A stretch of 64,000 nt of DNA from DATKHR01 sp036557365 (GCA_036557365.1 DATBHR010000057.1:62001-126000), one strand, 5' to 3'. Shown: positions 8,297 to 17,367, counted from the stretch's first letter. Numbers and translations are program-made. The notes: generated by a model not told the origin, from the letters alone.

Positions 8297-10956
8297 TCAC
8301 ATCTCAAGGCAAGAAGCGGTTCGATACGAAGCGCACGGCTGGCCGGGATGCCGCACGCCAGAGCGGCCACGGCGACCAACGCCAGCGGAACCGCCGCAAA
8401 GGTCATCGGATCGATCGGATTCACGCCGTACAGCACGCCGGTCATCAGCCGAGCCACGATGGCGGCACCGATGACGCCGACCACCGTCCCGACGATCGCG
8501 AGCATCAGGCCACGTCCAACGATCTCCGCGAACATCCGCTCGCGCGGTGCACCGAGCGCGAGACGGATGCCGATTTCCTGCGTGCGCGCGGTGAGCGTGT
8601 AGGACATCACGCCGTAGATACCGAGCGCCGCCAGCAACAGCGCGGTGAGCGCGAAGAGTCCGATTATCTGCATGGCAAAGCGACGAGCCGCGAGCGATGC
8701 CGAGACCAAATTGGTCAATGAATTCGCGCGGAAGACCGGCAGCGTGGGGTCGATCGACTGGACGATTTCGCGGACCCGCTCGCCGGTTGTCGCGATGTCC
8801 AGCGGTCCGCGCAGGAACACCGCCAGGTGCTTCGACGTTTTTTGGTACGCGCTGGCATAAATCTGTGGAATGCCGGCATCCGCCAGCGTTTCCGTGCGCG
8901 CGTCCGCGAGGACGCCGACGATCGTCGTCCAGGCGGTCGCCGAGCGGGTCAGCTTTACGTGCGCGCCGATCGGATCGCCATCCGGCCAGAACGTGCGCGC
9001 CATCGCTTCATTGACGACCGCCACGGGCGCAGTCGTCTCGGTATCGAAGTTGGTGAACAGCCGGCCGCGGATAGCGGTCATGCCGAGCAGTTGAAAGTAC
9101 TCCGGCGTGACCACCGATCCGTTCACGACGGGCGCCTGCGCCACGTCCACACCGCGTCCTTCGACGAGCAGCCACATCGTGTTCACGTCGCGGTCGGCGT
9201 GGTCGAGCGGGATGGCGCTGCTGCTTCCAATGGCCGCAAGCTCGACGCCGGGAATCGCCTGTGTCCGCCGGAGCAGCTCGCGAAGGAACGGCGCCTCCTT
9301 CTGCGCGCTCGGATATTTGTCGATGGTGACGTCGTTCGGGTACGGCAGGCGGGTGCGCACCGTCATGACGCTCGCGGGTTCGAAGCCGAGGCGCACGTTC
9401 ACCAGGTCGCGAAAACTTCGCAACAGCAGCACAGCCGCAATCATCAACACGATTGAGAGCGCGCATTCGGCGATGACCAGCGCGCTTCGTGTACGCGCCT
9501 GGCTTCGAGTGCCCGTCTCGCCCCGACTCGACATCTGCATCGTCGGCATCACCGCCGGCCTGCGGGCCGCAATCGCGGGCGCACATCCGAACACGACGCC
9601 CGATGCGACCGTCACGAGCACTGCAAACAGCAGCACGTTCCAGTTCAGCGTGATGTCGTTCAGGTGCGGCAGCCCCTCGGGAATGAGGCGCACCAGCGAG
9701 GCCTTCGCCACGAACAGAAACGCGATACCCGCAGCACCACCGATCATCGACAGACACAGGCTCTCGGTAAGCACTTGCCGCATCAGCCGATTGGCGCCGG
9801 CGCCGATCGCCTGACGGACCGCGAACTCCCGGCGGCGTGTGCTGGCGCGCGCCAGGAGCAGATTCGCGACGTTGACGCAGCCGATCAACAGGACGAGGCC
9901 GACTGCGCACAGCATCAGGATGAGCGACCGCCGCATGTCGCCGACGACGGTGTCCTGCAGCGGTACGAGCCGTACCGTCCAGCCGCTGCGGTCCGGATAG
10001 TCGCCGGGAAACCGACGCTGCAGTTCGGCGACGAGCGCATCGATTCGGCTCTGCGCGGCCGCGCTCGTCAGTCCCGGCGTCAGCCTCGCAATCGCACCGG
10101 GCACATTGCGCACGCCTCGCAGCGGCTGCTGCGGCAGCGGCGGACCGTAGAAGCTCGTCGCCGCCCACACGTCCACGTTCCGCTCGTCAACGGTCCTGCC
10201 CGGCGCGTGAAAGCCGGGCGGCATGATGCCGACGACGCGATAGAGATCCGTATCGAGGCGGATGCTCTTATCCAGGATGTGCGGATCGCCGCCGAAATCC
10301 CCTTTCCACAGGCCGTCGCTGATGACCACTTCGCCGAGATAGCCCGGCGATCGATCAGCGGCCGGGAATGTGCGACCGAGTTCTGGCGCGACGCCAAGCA
10401 TCGCGAAGTAATTCGGCGTGACGCTCATCAGGCGGACTTGCGCCGGCCGCGACGCCCCGGTCAGGTTGTTCTCGTCGAACCACGCGAGCGCGACCTGCTC
10501 AAAGATGCCCGAGCGATCGAGATCGAGCCATTCCGGCTGCGACAGGCCGACGTCGTACGACGCGATGCCCGGAAGGTCGTCGACGATGCTGACGAGACGA
10601 TCCGACTGTGGATACGGCAGCGGATGCAGCAGCGTCGCATCGACGACGCTGAACGTCGCCGTGGTCGCACCAATCGCGAGGGCCATCGTCAGCGTCGCGA
10701 CGAGCGTCAACCCCGGCGCACTCCGCCACGAGCGGAGCGCGTAACGCACGTCCTGAACCAATCGGTCCCACCACATCCATCGCTGCGATTCGTGGAAGCG
10801 TTCAGTGGACAGCGCGACGTTGCCGAACGCGCGGCGCGCGGCTGCGACAGCCTCGTCGGGTCCCAATCCTTCCTGCTGCAGCCGATCGATCTCGAGCTGC
10901 AGGTGCGATTCGATTTCAGCCGCGAAGTCGTCGGTGTCGCGCGTGCGGCGGAACAT
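8293..10956 (-). CDS. ADOP-type MacB/FtsX permease with N-terminal extension
   Basis: The 887-residue protein carries about 70 cytoplasmic N-terminal residues (helical, ending near the MWWDRLVQDVRYALR segment) typical of ADOP permeases encoded next to PadR regulators. Two FtsX/MacB-PCD units follow, with signature loops RREFAVRQAIGAG near residue 385 and TQEIGIRLALGAP near the C-terminus, each after a large periplasmic domain. There is no ATPase gene nearby. The gene starts three bases after the padR stop and its own stop overlaps the start of the hydrolase gene, so the three are one transcription unit. Transport or mechanotransmission is inferred from MacB. Confidence 0.92.
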   Translation of the reverse strand: MFRRTRDTDDFAAEIESHLQLEIDRLQQEGLGPDEAVAAARRAFGNVALSTERFHESQRWMWWDRLVQDVRYALRSWRSAPGLTLVATLTMALAIGATTATFSVVDATLLHPLPYPQSDRLVSIVDDLPGIASYDVGLSQPEWLDLDRSGIFEQVALAWFDENNLTGASRPAQVRLMSVTPNYFAMLGVAPELGRTFPAADRSPGYLGEVVISDGLWKGDFGGDPHILDKSIRLDTDLYRVVGIMPPGFHAPGRTVDERNVDVWAATSFYGPPLPQQPLRGVRNVPGAIARLTPGLTSAAAQSRIDALVAELQRRFPGDYPDRSGWTVRLVPLQDTVVGDMRRSLILMLCAVGLVLLIGCVNVANLLLARASTRRREFAVRQAIGAGANRLMRQVLTESLCLSMIGGAAGIAFLFVAKASLVRLIPEGLPHLNDITLNWNVLLFAVLVTVASGVVFGCAPAIAARRPAVMPTMQMSSRGETGTRSQARTRSALVIAECALSIVLMIAAVLLLRSFRDLVNVRLGFEPASVMTVRTRLPYPNDVTIDKYPSAQKEAPFLRELLRRTQAIPGVELAAIGSSSAIPLDHADRDVNTMWLLVEGRGVDVAQAPVVNGSVVTPEYFQLLGMTAIRGRLFTNFDTETTAPVAVVNEAMARTFWPDGDPIGAHVKLTRSATAWTTIVGVLADARTETLADAGIPQIYASAYQKTSKHLAVFLRGPLDIATTGERVREIVQSIDPTLPVFRANSLTNLVSASLAARRFAMQIIGLFALTALLLAALGIYGVMSYTLTARTQEIGIRLALGAPRERMFAEIVGRGLMLAIVGTVVGVIGAAIVARLMTGVLYGVNPIDPMTFAAVPLALVAVAALACGIPASRALRIEPLLALRCE

Positions 10957-10959
10957 GCG

Positions 10960-11316
10960 TCAGCTTTCGATCGGGTGGGCGTCGAGCACGCGGCCGATCG
11001 CGTCGGCCAGCCGCTTCCACTTGCTGGTTTCCCTGACGAGCTGCTTTCGGCCCGCAGCGGTCAAGGCATAGAAGCGCGCGCGCCGATTGTTTTCGGAAAT
11101 GCCCCACTTTCCCGAGATCCAGCCGCGGGCCTCGAGGCGCTGGAGCGCCGGGTAGAGCGCACCGTGCTCCACGAGCAACTCGTTGTCGGACGTCTGCTTG
11201 ATCGTCCGCATGATGGCGTGGCCATGCTGCGGCTCGAGAATCAGCGTTCGAAGAATCAGGAGATCGAGGGTGCCCTGCAGGAGATCGAGCGGTTCGCCAG
11301 CCTTACGGGTAGACAT
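10960..11316 (-). CDS. PadR-family transcriptional regulator
   Basis: The 118-residue protein shows the PadR winged helix: LLQGTLDLLILRTL at residues 13-26, the recognition region with HGHAIMRTI, the wing segment ALYPALQRLEARGWI (about 60-75) and RARFYALTAAGRKQL, followed by a C-terminal helix WKRLADAIGRVL for dimerisation. PadR proteins are usually repressors released by small phenolic or drug-like ligands. It is the first gene of the padR-ADOP-hydrolase operon, and an inverted repeat covering its start codon (11313-11350) looks like an autoregulatory operator. Confidence 0.95.
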   Translation of the reverse strand: MSTRKAGEPLDLLQGTLDLLILRTLILEPQHGHAIMRTIKQTSDNELLVEHGALYPALQRLEARGWISGKWGISENNRRARFYALTAAGRKQLVRETSKWKRLADAIGRVLDAHPIES

Positions 11317-11350
11317 CTGACCGAAGGATGGACCTTCTTGGGTCAGATGT
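11313..11350. promoter_or_regulatory. Candidate PadR operator / hairpin covering the padR start codon
   Basis: Outer arms ACATCTGACC (11313-11322) and GGTCAGATGT (11341-11350) pair perfectly; inner arms GAAGG (11323-11327) and CCTTC (11333-11337) also pair. The outermost bases form ACAT...ATGT, the half-sites described for PadR/LmrR-type operators, though here they are farther apart than the usual eight bases. The padR start codon (11314-11316) is inside the left arm. The element also lies 24 bases past the tannase stop codon, so termination of the tannase transcript is an alternative role. Confidence 0.5.
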
Positions 11351-11373
11351 CAACCTAAGTGGATTTCAGCCGC

Positions 11374-12888
11374 CTACTCGCATCGAAAATTCTTCGCGTC
11401 GTCCGTGCTGCCTGCGCCGGTGTAGTGCGCCGTCCTGGGATACGCGCACAACGGGCGCGTGCGGTCGACGCCGCCGCCGGTCAGATGGGCCGCCTCGATC
11501 GACAGCGGCTTCTTTCCTGTGTCGACCCACTGATCGATCGCCGCGGTCTTGTCGAAGACGTCGGTACCGGGACCACCCTGGCAGTGCCCCATGCCGGGGA
11601 CCATGAACAGCGCCAGCGAATTGGACGCGGCCGACCCGACGGCGTCGTTGATCTGCTTGAACATGATCAGGCTCGTATCCGGCGAGACCAGCGGATCGGC
11701 CCAGCCGTGATACATCAGCAGCTTGCCGCCGCGCGCGAAGAAGCGCGACACATCCGGGTCGCCGCCATACAGCAATCCTTTGTCCGCCTTGACGGCGCGC
11801 TCCACGTCGTCCGGCACTTTGATCGTGTGGTAGTCCCAGTCCGGCGTGAACACAATCTTCCGCATGCCTTCGTGCGATTCGCCGGAGGGCTGAGGACCGC
11901 CGACGCCGCCCCATCCAAGCTCCGAGCCTGGATAGTAGCGACCGGGATGCAGCACCGCGCCGCTCCTCGGATCGCGGATTGGACGGGTCATCGCGCTCGC
12001 CGTTTCGACTTGATCCTTCGTCAGGCAGTCAGGCCGATCTTCCGCGCGGCAGGTCAACGTCGAGAAATCGAAGTTGCACTTCGCCGGATCCTCGAGAACG
12101 CCGTCCTTGACGCCGTCGATGGCATCGCACTTCTCCAGGACCGCGCGATGGATCATCGGATACTTGGCCGGCGGAATCACGGCTGCCGGCGTGCGATTGA
12201 CGTACGTGTTCAGCCACACGCGCGCGGCATACAGCCGCATCTGGTCCCACGATGGATCGCCGGCGACGATGCCGTCGAAATCATCCGGATAGCGCTGCGC
12301 CTCGACGAGCGCCTGACGTCCGCCGGTCGAGCACGAATTGAAGTACGCGCGCGTGAGCCGCGCATCGTAGTGAGATGCGACGACCGCCTTGGCGGTCACG
12401 GTCATCTCGTGAATCGCACGGTATCCGAAGTCCACGAGTTTCTCGGGATGGCCGGCGACGAAATCGGCGTTGCCGCCGACGTGACCGGTATCGGTCCCTG
12501 CCGCCGCATATCCGGCTTTCACCGATGCGGCCATCGCCGGATACGGAATCGCGCCACCCAGCCCGCCGTTCCCGGACGCCTGCAGCTTGTGATTCCACCC
12601 CGCGGCGGGCAGCCACACTTCCACGCGGATATCGGAGTCGCGCGACGGGGTCAGTTGCAGCGTCACGCGACAGAATGCCGGGACCGCTGCGAACGCCGCG
12701 GCGGCATTGGCGCCGGCCGGGCTCGGAGGTGTGAACGCACCGGCCTGCACCGTCTCCGCCGACAGGACGCGGCCGCCGGTCAGCGTCATGTGCGCGAGCG
12801 AGTCGCAGGCGACGGGCGCGGGCGTGGCCGCGTTCAATCGTCCGAGCGTCACCGCGCCGAGCAAGGCGATTCCGGCTGCTGTTTTCAT
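11374..12888 (-). CDS. Tannase/feruloyl esterase family protein, secreted
   Basis: The 504-residue protein starts with a short signal peptide (KTAAGIALLGAVTLG). It carries the alpha/beta-hydrolase nucleophile motif CSTGG with C186 and S187, and near the C-terminus H435-C436 in GMGHC; this is the CS-D-HC arrangement of the tannase family, with a disulfide linking the nucleophile and histidine neighbourhoods. The acid residue is probably the Asp in YHGWADP. Cysteine-rich insert residues 270-290 match the calcium-binding lid. The reaction is hydrolysis of aromatic esters such as gallate or ferulate esters; the substrate is inference. It is transcribed toward padR with a 57-base gap. Confidence 0.9.
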   Translation of the reverse strand: MKTAAGIALLGAVTLGRLNAATPAPVACDSLAHMTLTGGRVLSAETVQAGAFTPPSPAGANAAAAFAAVPAFCRVTLQLTPSRDSDIRVEVWLPAAGWNHKLQASGNGGLGGAIPYPAMAASVKAGYAAAGTDTGHVGGNADFVAGHPEKLVDFGYRAIHEMTVTAKAVVASHYDARLTRAYFNSCSTGGRQALVEAQRYPDDFDGIVAGDPSWDQMRLYAARVWLNTYVNRTPAAVIPPAKYPMIHRAVLEKCDAIDGVKDGVLEDPAKCNFDFSTLTCRAEDRPDCLTKDQVETASAMTRPIRDPRSGAVLHPGRYYPGSELGWGGVGGPQPSGESHEGMRKIVFTPDWDYHTIKVPDDVERAVKADKGLLYGGDPDVSRFFARGGKLLMYHGWADPLVSPDTSLIMFKQINDAVGSAASNSLALFMVPGMGHCQGGPGTDVFDKTAAIDQWVDTGKKPLSIEAAHLTGGGVDRTRPLCAYPRTAHYTGAGSTDDAKNFRCE

Positions 12889-12942
12889 GGTGGCAGTCTA
12901 GACCATGCCGCGGTCGGCGTAGAATGCGACCGCGAGGTGATC

Positions 12943-13542
12943 ATGAAATCCATCGTCCCGATTGCGTTCGTTGCCCTGGCCGCATCCGTTGGCATCTATG
13001 CACAAGGTCGACGCGGGGCGCCGCCCGCGCCGCCCGCACCGCTCGAGGCGGGCGCGTCGCAAGCCGACGTCGACAAAGCGCTGCTGGCGCTCCCAGAAAA
13101 CTTGCGAAATCAGACGACCGTCATCAAGTGGAAGCCCGATTTCACCTACGACACGCTGCGCAAGGGGACGAATGGTCTCGCCTGCTACGATCGCTCGGGC
13201 ATGCCGCAGCAGCAGGCGTTCGCCGTGCAGTGCACGAGCATGGGCAACCTGCCGCGCGAGGCGCAGAACCTCAGGGCCGAAGCCACCGGCGACCGCGCGA
13301 AATCGGAAGCGATGCTGAAGGAACTGGAACAGAACGGCACACGCGCGAAACCCGAGTTCGGCAGCGTCTGGTATCACCTGTCAGGTGCCGATCGTGAGCA
13401 CGTCTCAGCGCACGAGGTGACGATCGCCGTCCCCGGCGCAACGCAGGCGTCGATCGGCCTGCCCGAGCAGCGGCGCGAAAGCGGCGCCTGGATCATGAAC
13501 GCGGGCACGTCGACGGCTCACATCATGATCCCGGGCCGCTGA
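12943..13542 (+). CDS. Secreted protein of unknown function
   Basis: The 199-residue product starts at ATG 12943, with GAGG at 12934-12937. The frame is open far upstream, but that part is antisense to the tannase gene. A signal peptide (IVPIAFVALAASVGIYAQG) is followed by a proline/alanine-rich linker (about 24-35) and a compact domain containing TYDTLRKGTNGLACYDRS and LKELEQNGTRAKPEFGSVWY. The domain shows no catalytic motif that I recognise. It is divergently oriented to the tannase gene with 54 bases between the starts, so promoters may be shared. Confidence 0.7.
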   Translation: MKSIVPIAFVALAASVGIYAQGRRGAPPAPPAPLEAGASQADVDKALLALPENLRNQTTVIKWKPDFTYDTLRKGTNGLACYDRSGMPQQQAFAVQCTSMGNLPREAQNLRAEATGDRAKSEAMLKELEQNGTRAKPEFGSVWYHLSGADREHVSAHEVTIAVPGATQASIGLPEQRRESGAWIMNAGTSTAHIMIPGR

Positions 13543-13554
13543 TTTCGCTGCTGG

Positions 13555-14034
13555 TCAGCCTTTGTGGATCACTTCGAACGTGATCTGTCCGAAGGCACCG
13601 CACACGCCGAACTGCGAGCCATTGACCGTGTAACCAGGAATGCTGCTGATGAGCAGCACAACCTTGTGCGACGACTCGTTGAGGACGGCGACATATCCGG
13701 GCGTGTGCGTCGGGCTGCCTGGATCGGGGACGAGCACGCAGTCGTTCGAATAGCTCTGTCCTCCGTCCATGAAGTAGTTCGGCGCACCGAGCGTCGCGAA
13801 GTAGGCGCTCTGGAACGGCACGGACAGTTCCATCGTGATGCCGGTGATGACCGCCGTTTTCGGCGTGAAGAACGCCTTGAGGATGCGAAAGTCGACGACG
13901 ACCGTGTCGTCGCCGAGCAACTTGTACCTGAGAAATTTGAGATCGGCGGGCGCGACGGCGACGGTGGCACCGGCCGATGAACCCACGAACACACCGAAGG
14001 TCACGTGACTTGGCGGAATATCAATCCATGACAT
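13555..14034 (-). CDS. Conserved-looking hypothetical protein, beta-rich
   Basis: The 159-residue product has no signal peptide or membrane segment. Its composition (many V, F, Y, G, S and few charged residues, with alternating hydrophobic strands such as VVVDFRILKAFFTP and KVVLLISSIPGYTV) suggests a beta-sandwich. The antisense frames are charged and low-complexity, which supports this strand as coding. I do not recognise a family. It converges with the secreted-protein gene ending at 13542 and diverges from the cytochrome gene. Confidence 0.55.
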   Translation of the reverse strand: MSWIDIPPSHVTFGVFVGSSAGATVAVAPADLKFLRYKLLGDDTVVVDFRILKAFFTPKTAVITGITMELSVPFQSAYFATLGAPNYFMDGGQSYSNDCVLVPDPGSPTHTPGYVAVLNESSHKVVLLISSIPGYTVNGSQFGVCGAFGQITFEVIHKG

Positions 14035-14130
14035 GTGCGGCCTCCGTCGCTTGTCTCGGGCGGTATAACACTACGCCACAGCGGATACCCGCGCCAGATT
14101 CATCGACACGCCGCTCGCGTCGATCGAGAT

Positions 14131-14160
14131 TTGTACAAAGAAACAATAAAAGCGGATAGA
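14131..14160 (+). promoter_or_regulatory. Possible sigma70-type promoter of the cytochrome c gene
   Basis: TTGTAC at 14131-14136 and GATAGA at 14155-14160 are separated by 18 bases in an AT-rich patch 21 bases before the GTG start of the cytochrome gene. Match quality is modest and there is no clear Shine-Dalgarno sequence. Confidence 0.25.
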
Positions 14161-14180
14161 ATGTCCGGCCAACAACGACA

Positions 14181-15704
14181 GTGTCCCGTCTTTACGGCCA
14201 CATCGTCGTCCTCTGTGCCGCGGTCATTGGCACCACGCTCGCGGCCCAAACCGCTCCCGCTCGTCAATCACCGAGCCATCTGGAAATTCCGCAGACGTGG
14301 GACGACGCAGCGTGGGACGGATTCGAGGTTCCGCTGCCCGCGAAGGATTTCTCGCCGAAGCACGTTCCGCGCGACTACTACGAGCGCATTCCGGTCCGAC
14401 CGATCTATCAGGGCTTTCCGGTGTACGCGGTCGATCGCGAACCGGCCGGCTACTTCGACCGCCTGAAGACGCAGCCCTCATCGATCCTCTGGGACGATTC
14501 GCACCGCCCGCCGCTCGAGACGACGGCCGACTGGATTGCCGCCGGGCGTCTGGTATTCGAAGCAGCAATCTTCTACGACGGCGTCGCGTCTGCCGACGAT
14601 GTGCGGACGTCGGAATGGTACCGGCGCGTCCGGCCGCCGCTCACGTCAGAGGGTGTCCTGCCCTTCACCACGTACGTAGTCCGAGAACGTGGGAAGGTCG
14701 AACTCGGGAACAACGCGTGCGCGTTCTGCCACACTCGACTGCAGCCGGACGGAACGCTGATCCGCGGCGCGCAGGGCAACTTCCCCTTCGATCGCGCCGT
14801 CGCGTTCAGCACTGGCCGCGGAACGCTGTCCGATGCGCGTACGCTCTTCAGGTCGCTGTTCGGCGCGCCCTGGCTGGGCGATCGCGACCCTGCGGTGCGC
14901 GTGAAGACGATGCCGATGGCGGAGATGCTCGCACGATGGGACGCCGTGCCGCCCGGCGTGATCGGACGCCACCGTGCGAGCGTGGATTCGCCGCCGGCGG
15001 TCCCCGACCTGATCGGAATCAAGGATCGCAAGTATCTCGACAAGTCAGGGCTCGTCGTTCACCGGGGGATCGGCGATCTGATGAGGTATGCATCCCTCAA
15101 CAACGAGCTCGATTTCATGTCGTCCTTCGGCGGATTCATTCCCTCAGGGATCGATTTCAAGACGCTGCCGCCACCCGAGGATCCGCTCGTCGAAGGACGG
15201 TACAGCGACGAACAACTGTATGCGCTCGCGCTGTATCTCTACTCGTTGACGCCGCCACCGAATCCGAACCGCGCCGACGCCACGTCCGCCGCCGGCGAGC
15301 GCGTGTTCCGTCGCGAGGGCTGCGCGACGTGCCACACGCCGCCGCTGTACACGAACAACAAACGTGTGCCGGCGCCGGGATTCGACCCACCACGTGATGC
15401 CGAGGATGTGCTGCGCATTCGTGTCGGTACCGATCCGACGCTGACGTTGTTCACGCGACGCGGCACCGGATTTTACAAAGTTCCGTCGCTCCGCGGCATC
15501 TGGTATCGCGGTCCGCTCGAACACAACGGGTCGATCGCCTCGCTCGAGGACTGGTTCGATCGGCGGCGCTTGTCTGACGACTACGTGCCGACGGGATGGA
15601 TTGGATATGGCGTCACGAAGCGAGCCGTGAAGGGTCACGAGTTCGGGCTCCGGCTCGATCCATCGGACAAGGCCGCGCTGATCGCGTTCCTTCGCACGCT
15701 GTAA
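14181..15704 (+). CDS. Periplasmic di-haem cytochrome c-like protein
   Basis: The 507-residue protein starts with a signal peptide (HIVVLCAAVIGTTLAAQ). Two haem c attachment motifs are visible, CAFCH at 180-184 and CATCH at 381-385, about 200 residues apart. The second half (GERVFRREGCATC ... TFTRRGTGFYKVPSLRGIWYRGP) resembles the peroxidase/SoxA-like and cytochrome c551-peroxidase domains, with a possible distal Met or His ligand later. The protein probably carries electrons in the periplasm; a peroxidase role cannot be decided from sequence. It starts at GTG; no redox partner gene is adjacent. Confidence 0.8.
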   Translation: MSRLYGHIVVLCAAVIGTTLAAQTAPARQSPSHLEIPQTWDDAAWDGFEVPLPAKDFSPKHVPRDYYERIPVRPIYQGFPVYAVDREPAGYFDRLKTQPSSILWDDSHRPPLETTADWIAAGRLVFEAAIFYDGVASADDVRTSEWYRRVRPPLTSEGVLPFTTYVVRERGKVELGNNACAFCHTRLQPDGTLIRGAQGNFPFDRAVAFSTGRGTLSDARTLFRSLFGAPWLGDRDPAVRVKTMPMAEMLARWDAVPPGVIGRHRASVDSPPAVPDLIGIKDRKYLDKSGLVVHRGIGDLMRYASLNNELDFMSSFGGFIPSGIDFKTLPPPEDPLVEGRYSDEQLYALALYLYSLTPPPNPNRADATSAAGERVFRREGCATCHTPPLYTNNKRVPAPGFDPPRDAEDVLRIRVGTDPTLTLFTRRGTGFYKVPSLRGIWYRGPLEHNGSIASLEDWFDRRRLSDDYVPTGWIGYGVTKRAVKGHEFGLRLDPSDKAALIAFLRTL

Positions 15705-15794
15705 CCGAGCGCTGAGCCGAGATCGCACGGCGGTTCCTGCGCGCGACACAAGCTCACCTTGCGGGCGGACCGCGTCGGGCGATACGCTCGCGCG

Positions 15795-16343
15795 ATGCGA
15801 CCCCTTCGGTATTCGATCAACGTCACATTGGACGGCTGCTGCGATCATCGCGCCGGCGTGCCCAACGAGAACCTGCATCGCCACGCGGTTGAGAACCTCG
15901 AGCAGGCCGATGCGCTCCTCTTCGGCCGGGTGACGTACGAAATGATGGAGGCCGCATTTCGACCATCGGCGGATTCAGAAACGAGGCCAGGGTGGATGGA
16001 ACCGTTCGCCCGAACGATCGACGCGGCCAAGAAGTACGTCGTGTCGAGCACGCTCGAGCGGGTCGATTGGAACGCAGAGTTGCTGCGCGGGGATCTCGGG
16101 AAGGCCGTTCGGCAACTCAAGCAGCAGTCGGGTAAGGGACTCCTGGCCGGCGGTGTGAGGCTCCCGCTCGCGTTGGCGGAGCTCGGACTAATCGACGAGT
16201 ACGAGCTCGTGGTTCACCCGAGAATCGCAGGTCACGGACCGACGTTGTTCGCGGGACTGTCGAAGCCTGTCGACTTGACGCTCGTCAGCCGCCTCGAGCT
16301 GGGATCGGGTGTCGTCGCCATGCGGTACGAACCACGAACCTAG
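15795..16343 (+). CDS. RibD C-terminal/DHFR-like reductase
   Basis: The 182-residue protein begins at ATG 15795. It has the DHFR-superfamily layout of stand-alone RibD_C proteins: RYSINVTLDG at 4-13, FGRVTYEMM around residue 50, KKYVVSSTLERVDW near 85, GGVRLPLALAELGLIDEYEL near 130 and a terminal beta-strand pair. The family uses NAD(P)H; substrates of stand-alone members are mostly unknown. Length is typical. An in-frame ATG 12 codons upstream gives residues unlike the family, so the later start is preferred. Confidence 0.85.
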   Translation: MRPLRYSINVTLDGCCDHRAGVPNENLHRHAVENLEQADALLFGRVTYEMMEAAFRPSADSETRPGWMEPFARTIDAAKKYVVSSTLERVDWNAELLRGDLGKAVRQLKQQSGKGLLAGGVRLPLALAELGLIDEYELVVHPRIAGHGPTLFAGLSKPVDLTLVSRLELGSGVVAMRYEPRT

Positions 16344-16350
16344 ACGCGGA

Positions 16351-16632
16351 TCAGCCCGCAGTACGCGGAATCCTCTTCGCGAAGAACCACGCGACACCCC
16401 ATCCGAGTACGATGCCGCACACGGCGAACACGGCCGATTCCTGCATTTTCAATGACGAGGGAACGAGATAGCTGAGAGCAACGCCGAACGCTGCGCCGGC
16501 GAGCATGCCCGTGCTCATGATGAAGCCGCGCCTCTTGCTCGGACCGATGAATGTCCTCACGAGAGAAGTGGCCAGAATCAACATGAGCACGAGGCCGATG
16601 CGCGCGATCAAAACGATGCCTTCATGCGTCAT
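16351..16632 (-). CDS. Small three-helix membrane protein
   Basis: The 93-residue product has three predicted hydrophobic helices (about 6-26, 38-58 and 66-85) with a basic loop SKRRGF between the first two. I recognise no family. It converges with the RibD-like gene (seven bases between stops) and lies 28 bases downstream of the DUF2959 gene stop, in the opposite order, so it may be co-transcribed with it. Confidence 0.6.
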   Translation of the reverse strand: MTHEGIVLIARIGLVLMLILATSLVRTFIGPSKRRGFIMSTGMLAGAAFGVALSYLVPSSLKMQESAVFAVCGIVLGWGVAWFFAKRIPRTAG

Positions 16633-16660
16633 GGGCGCTGCATAACCGTTGCGGCGAAAC

Positions 16661-17299
16661 CTATTCCGCGCTCAGCTTCGTGATGTTCTCCTTGGCCGAC
16701 GACGTGACCTTGTCAATCGCGGCGAACAATTCTTTCGCCTGCCCATTCAATTTGTCAGCGTCGGGCTTCAGGCTTGCGATCGCGCCGGGGTTCAGGTCAT
16801 GTCCCAGGTAGGTCACCTGATCCTGAAGCGTTTTCATGAACGGTGTGTAGAGGTCCGCGGCGCTCTGGCCGGTTTTGCGGAGTTCGGCGAAGCGGTCACG
16901 GGTGTGCGTCAGTCGATCCATGCTCCGCTGCTTCAACTCCGGACTCTGGATGGCCGATGTTGAGGTTTCCCAGCTTTTGAACAGTCGGTCGGCATCGGCG
17001 TTCATCTCCGTGCTTTTCGACAACACCTCCGCGCGTTTTTTATCCGTCGACGCCATTTCCTGTTGGAGCTTCTTGTAGAGCGAACGGCGATCCTTCGCAT
17101 CAGGTGCGAGGACGGCGTTGTAGGCGTTCATCGTTTTTTCCAACTGCTGCCTGGCGTCGGTGATGGATTCCACCTGCGTATTCGCCTTCTTGATCAGCTG
17201 TTGGATCTGTTTGACGCCATCGTCTTGTCCCCAAAGTACGGACGGTGTTGCAAGAAGCGTCGCGCCAGCTACGAAGGCCAACCCGTTTCTGAGATTCAT
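16661..17299 (-). CDS. DUF2959-family coiled-coil protein, exported
   Basis: The 212-residue product starts at ATG 17299, which has AAGGAG in front; the open frame continues 76 codons upstream without support. A signal peptide (GLAFVAGATLLATPSVLWG) precedes a long helical, coiled-coil-like protein. The C-terminal segment DQVTYLGHDLNPGAIASL matches the conserved end of DUF2959 proteins, which are periplasmic or lipid-anchored proteins of unknown function. No lipobox cysteine is visible here, so it is probably soluble. Confidence 0.8.
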   Translation of the reverse strand: MNLRNGLAFVAGATLLATPSVLWGQDDGVKQIQQLIKKANTQVESITDARQQLEKTMNAYNAVLAPDAKDRRSLYKKLQQEMASTDKKRAEVLSKSTEMNADADRLFKSWETSTSAIQSPELKQRSMDRLTHTRDRFAELRKTGQSAADLYTPFMKTLQDQVTYLGHDLNPGAIASLKPDADKLNGQAKELFAAIDKVTSSAKENITKLSAE

Positions 17300-17367
17300 C
17301 ACGTGCACTCCTTTCCGTTCACTTCTGCTGCGGCCTGATGTTAGCACCGCAGACCTGTCGAGACGGT

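Noticed and set aside
9664..11358. 564-codon plus-strand frame
   Set aside because: Antisense to the ADOP and padR genes; composition is charged and repetitive with no family resemblance, as expected for high-GC shadow frames.
11359..12942. Long plus-strand open frame antisense to the tannase-family gene, running in frame into the real gene at 12943
   Set aside because: Arg/Ala-rich shadow sequence with no ribosome-binding site; the tannase gene on the other strand has full catalytic motifs, and ATG 12943 has its own GAGG.
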